Shown: in pieces, positions 30,635 to 37,367 of the stretch
Position numbering within the stretch: position 1 is the first letter of the stretch
Layout of the letters: every line of letters begins with the position of its first letter
DNA from: a virus
Strand: one strand, 5' to 3'
IMG/VR virus record: IMGVR_UViG_3300017963_000437
Span: 1 to 40,629 of that record
DNA length: 40,629 bases
Position numbers and translations under genes: made by a program
Notes under the pieces: generated by a model
The model's input: the letters and a program-made list of their open reading frames with translations, nothing else
Databases searched by the model: none
Told to the model about the DNA's origin: nothing

Positions 30635-33397
30635 ATGGTATCAGCCTTAAAACTGTTAGGAACAAGCATCGATCGAGCATGGAATCTTGAAGATGAAACA
30701 GTAGCGAAAGCAGGACTACAACGCACAATCGATACAAGTTATCCTTGGCTATGGAACCAGGAAGATTTTCCTAGACGAGCAGTAATCACGGAATGGTTCT
30801 ATCAACCCCTTAAAGGTCAACCCAGATTCGTAGACGTATCAAGACTCCGAAGCCTAGCAACATGTGAATGGGTCACCATGTGCACTAACACCATTATAGA
30901 AGAAGTTGCTCAAGTACCTTGGGAAATAGTGCCGAAGGATCCAGACCTCCAAGAATCACCACCTGAACGTCTCCAAACAGAAATTGATGAAGTTGAAGAT
31001 TTCTTTAATAATCCTAATGATAACAAGGGAGAAACAATCAACACAATCCTTAGAGCATTTACACGTGACAGTCTAGAACTTGATGCAGGAACCCTAGTCA
31101 AAGGATTCAGCGAAAAAAGTTATGACCGTTCAGGATCCAGTTACAAACTTAAACCTGAAGGGCAACGTGACCTAGCGGAACTTTGGGCACGTGACGGTGG
31201 AACCTTCCTTAAAGATATAGACATCTATGGTGTAGAGAATGCGTACTGGCAGTACAGCTGGAATAATCCTGCAGCCACACCAGAAGCGTTTGATGTAGAC
31301 GAGATAGTATATGCAATCCGTAACCCTAGATCTTACAGTCCTTATGGTTGGGCTGAAACACAAAGCTGTGAAACCATTCTTAACCTGCTAATTAACTCAG
31401 TCTTCAGTAATGCTACAATGTTTCAGGAATATGCTGTACCATCTGGAATAGTCAGTTTCACTGGAACCGAAGAGGAAGAACAACGCCTCAGAGCTTACAT
31501 GCGAACCGAAATTAAAGGACGATTCCACAAAGTTGCAGTCCTCAATAAAGACGCAAAATTTGTTCCCCTAGCCTACACAGCCAAGGATATGGATTTTCTT
31601 GAAGGACAGAAATGGTTTGGACGAATGGTATGGGCAATCTACAAGCTAACCCCCACAGAACTTGGGTACCAGGATGAAATTCGTGAAACAGGTAAAGCTA
31701 TGAGTCAACAATCCAGCATCCATAAAAGGAAAGCAGTCGTACCCTTACTCCGATTAATAGAGCAGACAATGAATGAGCAAATATTAAACGAGTTCAGTAC
31801 AGACATCATATTCCGATTCAACTATGCAGACAAGGAAGAACAATACGCTGAAGCACAACTGGATATGGAATGTATTGGATCAGGCTTAATGACAATTAAT
31901 GAGTACAGGCAGAAACATAAAATCGGTGACAAAGTAGCTTGGGGAGATCAACCTTTACAGATAACATTAGGCAAAATGCAGTCTGAAGCAGGTTTAGGAT
32001 TAGGTAGAGGTGAAGGTTTTGCACGTCAACCTGAGAAGCCTGGACGACAAGCTTTACGTGAAATGACTGCGGAAGAAAAATCTCTCATACAAGTATCCAA
32101 CCTTGGAAACATTAAAACATTGGATGTTGAAGGATCCGCACCTGTCTATGCTATAAACCGTAAAACTGGACAGGCAACACAAATATTTGATTCAACTATT
32201 CCAGCTAAGATGAAGAAAGTTAGCAAGCACCCTACAGTTTATCGTGGATCCGTGAAGGCTGAACAGAATCTGCATCAGAAATTGAAAAGGATCCTACTCG
32301 ACTATCGAGACAAAAAATTATCCTACGAGGAAGCTATACAGAAAGGAATCCAAGCCATAGACGAGAACCAGGCAGTCATACATGAAATAGCACGGAAGAA
32401 AGCCAGCAAAGACTTAGGACTGGACATTGTAGAGTTAAGCCCTGAAATGTCTTCTCGACTAAAAACTTTCCGAGACGAAACGGTAGGTTCCTTCCAGAAA
32501 ATTCTTGAAGATTCTAAAAAAAAATTTAAACAAGTAGATGATCAGAACGGCAAATGGGTTACTCTCGACAATGGACAACATATTTTCATTAGGGAAGGAG
32601 AGAGTTTCGATGACGCGATTAAACGGTTAGATAAAGGTGAAGATGGGAAAGCAGGTAAACCTAAAACAGCTGATAAAACTACGCCACAATTTAAGACGGT
32701 TGACGATGTTAAGAAAGCATTAGCTACACAGCCACGTGACCCATTCAATAAAAGTTTTGATAGTGAAAAATATAATGATGAAATAGGAGATAAATATGCT
32801 AAAGCACGCGATGGCTTGAAAATGCATGGTCCAAATTTTCTTGAACCTGATGAAAAACAAGCATTAACAGAAGCAAATGAAAGGTCAAAGAAATATTTGG
32901 CGAATACATCTTCTGTTTGGCGAGCTACACGACCTGATTATAGTGGACATATGTATCGTGAAATAAATAACGGCTCTATGGATACAAGCATTAAAGATAG
33001 ACCTGTATGTATGACCTTGGATCCACGTGTAGGTGGTTTATATTTTGGAGGATACAGTCAAGGCAGTATTATGTGGGAAATTGATCCACAGAAAGTTGAC
33101 GGAATAAAAACTATGGAATATGTATTTGATAAGAACGAGGATATTAAAGGAGGATCCGAAAAAGCATACAAATATAATGTTTATTATCATGAGGAGCGTG
33201 AAGTTCGAGCACCTGAAGTTCCATTATCTGCAATTAAAAATGCTTATTATATGATTAAGCCACCAGGAGAATTTAAAGGTCAACAATCACAGCATGATTA
33301 TGATGTGGCATTAAACGATTTTCTTAGATTAAAAAAGAGCTATCCTAAAATACCATTTAAACCATTACATATAGATGAAAATTTGTTTGGAGGATAA
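30635..33397 (+). CDS. portal protein fused to a candidate ADP-ribosyltransferase domain (920 aa)
   Basis: Residues about 45-450 match the HK97-type portal (YWQYSW, IVYAIRNPRSYSPYG, TETGKAMSQ-like stem, LIEQTMNEQIL). A helical linker (470-635) leads to KWVTLDNGQHIFIREGES, a motif that often joins phage head proteins to C-terminal effector domains. The last 170 residues show R763 (VWRATRP), a S/T segment (MTLDPRVGGLYFGG) and E854-R-E856 before VRAP, the R-S-E order of ADP-ribosyltransferases. Codons in the last 700 bp are more AT-rich. If folded in the mature head, the domain may be injected. Confidence 0.8.
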   Translation: MVSALKLLGTSIDRAWNLEDETVAKAGLQRTIDTSYPWLWNQEDFPRRAVITEWFYQPLKGQPRFVDVSRLRSLATCEWVTMCTNTIIEEVAQVPWEIVPKDPDLQESPPERLQTEIDEVEDFFNNPNDNKGETINTILRAFTRDSLELDAGTLVKGFSEKSYDRSGSSYKLKPEGQRDLAELWARDGGTFLKDIDIYGVENAYWQYSWNNPAATPEAFDVDEIVYAIRNPRSYSPYGWAETQSCETILNLLINSVFSNATMFQEYAVPSGIVSFTGTEEEEQRLRAYMRTEIKGRFHKVAVLNKDAKFVPLAYTAKDMDFLEGQKWFGRMVWAIYKLTPTELGYQDEIRETGKAMSQQSSIHKRKAVVPLLRLIEQTMNEQILNEFSTDIIFRFNYADKEEQYAEAQLDMECIGSGLMTINEYRQKHKIGDKVAWGDQPLQITLGKMQSEAGLGLGRGEGFARQPEKPGRQALREMTAEEKSLIQVSNLGNIKTLDVEGSAPVYAINRKTGQATQIFDSTIPAKMKKVSKHPTVYRGSVKAEQNLHQKLKRILLDYRDKKLSYEEAIQKGIQAIDENQAVIHEIARKKASKDLGLDIVELSPEMSSRLKTFRDETVGSFQKILEDSKKKFKQVDDQNGKWVTLDNGQHIFIREGESFDDAIKRLDKGEDGKAGKPKTADKTTPQFKTVDDVKKALATQPRDPFNKSFDSEKYNDEIGDKYAKARDGLKMHGPNFLEPDEKQALTEANERSKKYLANTSSVWRATRPDYSGHMYREINNGSMDTSIKDRPVCMTLDPRVGGLYFGGYSQGSIMWEIDPQKVDGIKTMEYVFDKNEDIKGGSEKAYKYNVYYHEEREVRAPEVPLSAIKNAYYMIKPPGEFKGQQSQHDYDVALNDFLRLKKSYPKIPFKPLHIDENLFGG

Positions 33398-33402
33398 TTA
33401 AG

Positions 33403-33555
33403 ATGACTGATGATTTTCTAAAACAATTACATGATCTTTATCCAGATGATTCAGACAAATCTAATTATGAACATATCACTTTAAGATTAGCTGATATTTA
33501 CTATGTTGATAAAGAAAAGGCTGAAGAAATACATAAAAAATATCATAAAAAATAA
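33403..33555 (+). CDS. 50-residue acidic/helical mini protein after the transferase domain
   Basis: ATG at 33403, with GGAGGATAA (33389-33397, the portal stop) as ribosome site. Product MTDDFLKQLHDLYPDDSDKS..., then a helical end (KEKAEEIHKKYHKK). It follows the transferase-bearing portal without a gap and shares its AT-rich codon use. A small immunity or chaperone partner of the transferase domain is plausible but unproven. Confidence 0.6.
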   Translation: MTDDFLKQLHDLYPDDSDKSNYEHITLRLADIYYVDKEKAEEIHKKYHKK

Positions 33556-33693
33556 TTAATGTATGCGTGGCTTATTCCAGTAAGGACTTTTACATTTCGG
33601 GCAAACCTTTGTCTTTCCAAGTTTTCGATGTCGGGGGATCCAGAGCCAACCGCAACGTCCACACTTATTCACAATCACTTTTTCTGTTGGCAA
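33556..33693 (-). CDS. zinc-ribbon protein (45 aa), minus strand
   Basis: TTG at 33693. The core CGRCGWLWIPR ... VCPKCKSPYWNKPR is a very common archaeal zinc-ribbon pattern (CxxCG-W-PR ... CPxCxSxxW). It follows the 33703-34062 gene by nine bases and shares its strand. Part of a two-gene minus-strand insert in the late plus-strand operon. Confidence 0.75.
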   Translation of the reverse strand: MPTEKVIVNKCGRCGWLWIPRHRKLGKTKVCPKCKSPYWNKPRIH

Positions 33694-33702
33694 TTTTATA
33701 TC

Positions 33703-34062
33703 TCAAGCGTAGTGACTTTGATATTTAGGTTTCTCATTCCATAACCAGAAACAATCAAGCCGTTTATCATAGTCGTTGTTAGTGAATGGATATGAACCTT
33801 TAAGGTAGTAGTTGCCGCTCATTGGACCTTTGATTCGTAGTCGAAAAGGTTTTCCATATTCTTTGTCGGGAATAACTGTTTCAGCCATGAATCCAGTGTG
33901 TTCAACAATCTTTTGACTCATCATAACGCATATTACTGTTTTACCTGTCGGAGAGACTTTGAGAACTTTTGCAAACTCAATGTTTGTTTGGTCATATCCC
34001 CAACTCGCATAATATATTTGACCAGCCTTTACAGGTTTAACAACTTCTTGAATTACAGACAT
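33703..34062 (-). CDS. conserved phage-type protein with SWGYDQTN motif (119 aa)
   Basis: ATG at 34062 behind GAGGTG (34077-34072); a GTG at 34074 lies inside that ribosome site and is less likely. IYYASWGYDQTNIEFAKVLKVS, then RLRIKGPMSGNYY and a DCFWLWNEKP end match a widespread uncharacterised phage and plasmid family. Divergent from the next plus-strand frame through a shared palindromic promoter. Its orientation against the late operon marks it as a moron. Confidence 0.75.
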   Translation of the reverse strand: MSVIQEVVKPVKAGQIYYASWGYDQTNIEFAKVLKVSPTGKTVICVMMSQKIVEHTGFMAETVIPDKEYGKPFRLRIKGPMSGNYYLKGSYPFTNNDYDKRLDCFWLWNEKPKYQSHYA

Positions 34063-34084
34063 TTCTTTTAACACCTCATATAAT

Positions 34085-34112
34085 ACTATATACCATTCGG
34101 GTATATATACCT
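34085..34112. promoter_or_regulatory. divergent TATA/palindrome promoter of the moron
   Basis: CTATATACC at 34086-34094 is a TATA box on the minus strand about 25 bp before ATG 34062. GGTATATATACC at 34100-34111 is a perfect 12-bp palindrome that could serve both directions: minus toward 34062 and plus toward the frame at 34122. Confidence 0.55.
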
Positions 34113-34121
34113 TTTGGGTGA

Positions 34122-34337
34122 GTTAAAATAAAAAACAATTATCCGCTAGACTACAAGACAATCCGAGAAATCAACGCTGAGAAAGAACAGGATGATACCT
34201 GTCCAAAAGGTTGGACTCTAGAAAATCCTCCGAAAGATCAGCTTGACTGCTATAATCTGGAGAGTATGCATCCATGCAAAAAATTTTGGACTTGCGAAAT
34301 TGTAAGGAAAGCAATGTCTCAAACTTCAACAATCTGA
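34122..34337 (+). CDS. cysteine-containing open frame without a usual start codon
   Basis: Open from just after TGA 34119-34121 to TGA 34335-34337, encoding ...NYPLDYKTIREINAEKEQDD, then CPKGW, CYNLESMHPC and CEIV. Spaced cysteines and orderly charge suggest real coding, but there is no ATG, GTG or TTG near the beginning. With TATATATA at 34102-34109, RNA would start near 34128-34133, next to ATA (34128). It may use a non-standard start, or be the rest of a gene cut off by insertion of the moron. Confidence 0.4.
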   Translation, partial: VKIKNNYPLDYKTIREINAEKEQDDTCPKGWTLENPPKDQLDCYNLESMHPCKKFWTCEIVRKAMSQTSTI

Positions 34338-34343
34338 AGGAAT

Positions 34344-34685
34344 GTGCATGTTTTGTCTACGCCTGACTACTGGAAAACATGGAAAGGACTCCTAACACGA
34401 ATCGCAGATATAGCTCACAACTTTACCTGGCACACCCTCAACACCACCCTTAGAGAAGTTGTCGTAGTCTATAATGTTACTAAAGCTCCAGAATTGCCTA
34501 AACGGAAGCTTGTGTGGAGAACAAAATCTGATGTTTACGGTTACTGGAGTAAAGCGAATCCTCACGGAGTCTGCCCCATCTGCAGCTACTATGAAGGCAC
34601 AATGTATGATGCTGACGATCCTTTGCTACCTGACATTAATCCCCATAATAAATGTCGATGTTTCTGGGATGAAGTATCAGAATGA
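34344..34685 (+). CDS. MuF-like minor head protein (C-terminal domain only, 113 aa)
   Basis: GTG at 34344 behind GAAGGAAT. The C-terminal half (YWSKANPHGVCPICSYYEG, then LPDINPHNKCRCFWDEV) is the zinc-binding end of the Mu gpF/SPP1 gp7 family, with the CxxC and HxxCRC ligands. Normal MuF proteins are 250-400 aa; this one is minimal. It lies in the expected place after the portal but separated by the moron. Confidence 0.7.
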   Translation: MHVLSTPDYWKTWKGLLTRIADIAHNFTWHTLNTTLREVVVVYNVTKAPELPKRKLVWRTKSDVYGYWSKANPHGVCPICSYYEGTMYDADDPLLPDINPHNKCRCFWDEVSE

Positions 34686-35601
34686 AATCGATTCAGCAGT
34701 CAAATATCTAGTTAACCATTACAATAGTGACGTCGGACTCATCTATGAAAGTGAGGATGAAGGATCTCACTGGATAAAACTGATAGAGAATCCTGAATAT
34801 TATTGGAGTTATCAGGAAACTTTCTGGATCTACAGTGACAATCTATTTGCTGCCTATGCTTTGAAGCCCTATTCACCAATAGTCTCTGATAAAATCAGGG
34901 AGAGCATTAAGTACTACGGAGTACCCCCATCAAATAAATTTGAAGCAGTGATAGGTCAACAGGTAGGTCCAGACCGTGCAGCCCGAAACATCATCATAAA
35001 CCAGACAGACAAGTATGCAATACTAATCAGGATCCATAACGGCTCCTTTGCGGATCCCAGATTCAAATATGCAGACGCACTACTCTATGAAGCTTTAACC
35101 TTACATTATCAGAATAAAACCGTGAAAGCAAGACAGCTAGTTAATGAAGTCTATCAAATGTGGAACGGATCCATCCTAGTAGATTATGGTGTAACAGAAA
35201 AAATCTTAACTGAAGGAACAGCACCAACCGATATAGGCTACGGCCACAATTTCAAGCTTGCCCTACTACTCTACACTTCTAAAGTTACCAGAACAAATCT
35301 GCCAGACTATGACTTACTTGAAGAGAAACTTTGGAGCAGCCAGAATGTGAATGGAGGAATCATAAGCCTAACTCTGGGTGATGGAACCCCGATTGGATCC
35401 GCTAACTGTGAAACCACCGCATTAACCCTACTAATCTATAATGATGATTTAACAGCTAGACTTTCAGGCTACCCTATACCTGAACATCCAGACATTATAG
35501 ACCTGCTACTAATTACTCTTGTAATATGTTATGTTATAGTACGATTCATGATTGGATGGAGAAGAAAGGTTAGTCCTGTAAATGATAAATGTTTAACTTG
35601 A
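34669..35601 (+). CDS. membrane-anchored alpha/alpha-toroid-like protein (310 aa)
   Basis: ATG at 34669 overlaps the MuF end by 17 bp; earlier codons in the frame lie inside MuF. It reads MKYQNEIDSAVKYLVNHYN, VGLIYESEDEG, then ETFWIYSDNLFAAYAL: the look of (alpha/alpha)6 proteins that bind or cut glycans or act as surface proteins. No signal peptide, but a C-terminal TM helix (about 283-302, LLLITLVICYVIVRFMIG) followed by RRK. Possibly displayed on the cell or virion membrane. Function unknown. Confidence 0.65.
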   Translation: MKYQNEIDSAVKYLVNHYNSDVGLIYESEDEGSHWIKLIENPEYYWSYQETFWIYSDNLFAAYALKPYSPIVSDKIRESIKYYGVPPSNKFEAVIGQQVGPDRAARNIIINQTDKYAILIRIHNGSFADPRFKYADALLYEALTLHYQNKTVKARQLVNEVYQMWNGSILVDYGVTEKILTEGTAPTDIGYGHNFKLALLLYTSKVTRTNLPDYDLLEEKLWSSQNVNGGIISLTLGDGTPIGSANCETTALTLLIYNDDLTARLSGYPIPEHPDIIDLLLITLVICYVIVRFMIGWRRKVSPVNDKCLT

Positions 35602-35617
35602 AAAGGATAAAATTTTG

Positions 35618-36055
35618 TTACCAACAACTTTTAGGTGTTAAACCTAATTTTTTTCTTGTTTCTCTAAGATGTCTACCACAATTCTGAACTGTTATCGCAA
35701 AATCTTCATAAGTAATGTCGTAAGGCATAGGATAATCACAGTATGGACATCGCAACCTGTCTTTACTATTGATCTCACCCATTTCTTTCTCAACCTCTAA
35801 TCCTTGAATTTTTCTTAACGGATTTCTCGTAGTTGATCTTGTTGGTTTACCTAATTCACGCCATAGAGTCCTACATCTTTGATATAAACTCATTTCACCA
35901 TGATCGGTAACACACTCTAACGCTTCCCGCATTCCTTCAAGATATGCTAGTGAAACATCATTTATTGGTAACTTACTCTCTATTTTTTTCACCCCATTTA
36001 TTTTAAGAAATTTACCACAAATATATGGTGTGGGAGTAAACAAATCCTTAGACAT
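35618..36055 (-). CDS. minus-strand protein with one zinc ribbon (145 aa)
   Basis: ATG at 36055 behind GAGGTTGTGAT, identical to the integrase leader; a longer frame to 36142 would start upstream of the TATA box and is rejected. N-terminal helical part with KIESKLPINDVSLAYLEG, then CPYCDYPMPYD and a C further on. DNA-binding possible. It converges on the 34669-35601 gene with a 16-bp gap. Confidence 0.65.
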   Translation of the reverse strand: MSKDLFTPTPYICGKFLKINGVKKIESKLPINDVSLAYLEGMREALECVTDHGEMSLYQRCRTLWRELGKPTRSTTRNPLRKIQGLEVEKEMGEINSKDRLRCPYCDYPMPYDITYEDFAITVQNCGRHLRETRKKLGLTPKSCW

Positions 36056-36090
36056 ATCACAACCTCTTCGATTATTACCACCATGCAAAA

Positions 36091-36099
36091 TATTTATAC
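36091..36099 (-). promoter_or_regulatory. TATA box for the 36055 gene
   Basis: On the minus strand AGTATAAATA (36100-36091) is a good archaeal TATA box, about 37-44 bp before ATG 36055, leaving a short leader with GAGGT as ribosome site. Confidence 0.6.
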
Positions 36100-36221
36100 T
36101 TGCATCGGCGACAACGCTCCCAAACATATCCCGACATGGCAACAGGTGAAGATGTTTTTTCTATGTCATGAAGTGTAAATATGCATAATATTCGTTTCCA
36201 ATTCATTTCTTTCTTATCCCT

Positions 36222-36407
36222 TTATCTTACTCGTTTGCTTTCTTTAAGGAGTTTAACAAGTTTAGGATTCAATGTAACATCAACAAGCTCTTCATGATTA
36301 TAGTCATAGATTAGATCATGATTACAATTTGGACATTTCATCGGTTCTTTCATTTCTTTCTTAAACCTCAATAGATTTTCTGGAATAGTGATCTTCTTTT
36401 TTTCCAT
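36222..36407 (-). CDS. 61-residue CxxC protein
   Basis: ATG at 36407 lies inside the preceding minus-strand gene. MEKKKITIPENLLRFKKEMK, then CPNCNHDLIYDYNHEEL and a helical basic end. One CxxC only, with His residues as possible further zinc ligands or pairing between two chains. Same style as the neighbouring ribbons. Confidence 0.6.
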   Translation of the reverse strand: MEKKKITIPENLLRFKKEMKEPMKCPNCNHDLIYDYNHEELVDVTLNPKLVKLLKESKRVR

Positions 36408-36517
36408 GTTATCATGTCTTCTGATTCTGCAACATCCATGTTTGGATGTTCAGGTATGTCTCCATACAACATGTAATATTTACCATCCTTATTCTTTCTT
36501 ACCCAAGGTTTATCCAT
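36368..36517 (-). CDS. 49-residue hypothetical protein
   Basis: ATG at 36517 with GAGGTGAAAAGT directly upstream. MDKPWVRKNKDGKYYMLYGD, then PNMDVAESEDMITWKKRR. A small beta hairpin plus helix. It overlaps the next minus gene by 40 bp. The strong ribosome site supports it. Confidence 0.55.
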   Translation of the reverse strand: MDKPWVRKNKDGKYYMLYGDIPEHPNMDVAESEDMITWKKRRSLFQKIY

Positions 36518-36554
36518 ACTTTTCACCTCACTTTATTCTTCTTTCTCAAGCCTT

Positions 36555-36659
36555 TTAATTATTGCAGCGAACATAAATTCTTCTACAATCAGTTGAACAG
36601 TAAACTTGACCAAACCTGAGTAGGGATCTGCAGACTGGACAACGCTTCAACCGTTTCAT
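36555..36659 (-). CDS. 34-residue cysteine-rich finger
   Basis: ATG at 36659. MKRLKRCPVCRSLLRFGQVY, then CSTDCRR and a last C. The CxxC ... CxxxC pattern with basic residues is like short treble-clef fingers. A second frame in the same DNA, opening at a TTG about 45 bp downstream, encodes a clean helix (VKFTVQLIVEEFMF), so which one is translated is uncertain. Confidence 0.45.
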   Translation of the reverse strand: MKRLKRCPVCRSLLRFGQVYCSTDCRRIYVRCNN

Positions 36660-36675
36660 TGTTTCTCAGCCATAG

Positions 36676-36714
36676 ATTACTGTAATATATTTCTTAATAA
36701 ATCTTACTGTAAAA
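36676..36714. promoter_or_regulatory. second operator pair of the RHH type
   Basis: ATTACTGTAAT at 36676-36686 and CTTACTGTAAAA at 36703-36714, 26 bp apart, in the divergent promoter region between 36659 (minus) and 36744 (plus). They match the operators between the RHH genes at 15950-16054. AATTATAATA at 36717-36726 is the plus-strand TATA box for a leaderless start at 36744, adjacent to the second site. Confidence 0.7.
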
Positions 36715-36743
36715 TACAATTATAATACTTTAAGTGATAAATC

Positions 36744-36848
36744 ATGACCTCAATCGAAGAAATTGTCGAAGAAATAATTGAGGAAAAACAGCATGTCCGA
36801 ACCAAAAGCCTACGGAAAAATAATGGATCTGAAGAGTCTCTGGAATGA
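36744..36848 (+). CDS. 34-residue acidic leader protein
   Basis: ATG at 36744, about 25 bp after a TATA box, so leaderless. MTSIEEIVEEIIEEKQHVRT and a Ser/Glu-rich end; the N-terminal 17 residues form an acidic amphipathic helix. It overlaps the next gene's start (36793) in another frame. It may be a small regulator or mainly a leader that couples translation. Confidence 0.5.
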   Translation: MTSIEEIVEEIIEEKQHVRTKSLRKNNGSEESLE

Positions 36849-37230
36849 TAAAGCCGACCTTGAAACTGCAGCTAAACGATCCGAATGCTTCAGCTGCGAA
36901 CATTACCGATACAATATCTGGTCAGGAACAAGCCTTGAAGGTGAACCACAAAAACAGTGGATTTGCAAACTTATCGACGAACAACATCAACCATGCAAAT
37001 TTGAGATTACCGAAGGTTCCAGACAACCGCAGAAAACTGTCGAGCCGAGACTTCCTAGCAATCAAGATAGGCCAGAAAAACCACAGCCTCAACTATCTAA
37101 GCAACCTGTTCAATATAAGCCGAAGACATGTCCTCCGAATAGTTCATCAACCGAACCTCCGCTGCCCAGTCTGCCGAAAATGGAAAAACCAGAAGTACGG
37201 CCAGATCCTGCAAGCCGTAAACGAAAATAA
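36793..37230 (+). CDS. Cys-rich N-terminal domain with Pro-rich tail (145 aa)
   Basis: ATG at 36793 behind GAGGAAAAACAGC. Residues 31-70 hold CFSCEHYRY, WICKLI and PCKFEI, a four-cysteine zinc site. From about residue 76 the protein is Pro/Gln/Ser-rich and probably disordered, ending in a basic patch. That tail shares DNA with the zinc/HTH frame 37001-37279, so one of the two C-terminal readings is secondary. Confidence 0.6.
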   Translation: MSEPKAYGKIMDLKSLWNDKADLETAAKRSECFSCEHYRYNIWSGTSLEGEPQKQWICKLIDEQHQPCKFEITEGSRQPQKTVEPRLPSNQDRPEKPQPQLSKQPVQYKPKTCPPNSSSTEPPLPSLPKMEKPEVRPDPASRKRK

Positions 37231-37279
37231 ACATTTCCTATGGCTCTGCCAGGACTGCTTCAAACTGGAATGCACCTGA
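37001..37279 (+). CDS. HTH plus zinc-ribbon protein overlapping in another frame (92 aa)
   Basis: TTG at 37001 (no ribosome site; starts further upstream only reach into the other gene's domain). LSSRDFLAIKIGQKNHSLNY plus LSNLFNISRRHVLRIV gives an HTH, then CPVCRKW ... CQDCFKLEC a zinc ribbon. These features are too orderly to be a shadow of the Pro-rich frame. The overlap with 36793-37230 is 230 bp. Confidence 0.55.
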   Translation: MRLPKVPDNRRKLSSRDFLAIKIGQKNHSLNYLSNLFNISRRHVLRIVHQPNLRCPVCRKWKNQKYGQILQAVNENKHFLWLCQDCFKLECT

Positions 37280-37333
37280 AAAAATGTGTCACTTATACTA
37301 GATTCGAATAATACTACATATCACAGTAGCACT

Positions 37334-37363
37334 ACGTTAAGGAGTAACACGTTAAGGAGTAAC
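37334..37363 (+). repeat. tandem 15-bp duplication containing the ribosome site
   Basis: ACGTTAAGGAGTAAC occurs twice in direct succession (37334-37348 and 37349-37363), immediately before the TTG of the protease-scaffold gene. Each copy has AAGGAG. The second is correctly spaced; the first gives a spare Shine-Dalgarno site. Confidence 0.75.
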
Positions 37364-37367
37364 AGCA

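Noticed and set aside
33559-33744. Plus-strand open frame of 61 codons
   Set aside because: Antisense of the minus-strand zinc ribbon (33556-33693), whose CxxCG...CPKC pattern is convincing.
34474-34668. Upstream extension of the toroid-like gene
   Set aside because: These codons lie inside the MuF gene, whose CxxC and CRC ligands mark the true frame there.
36056-36142. N-terminal extension of the 36055 minus-strand gene
   Set aside because: It would start upstream of the TATA box at 36091-36099, and the internal ATG has a good ribosome site.
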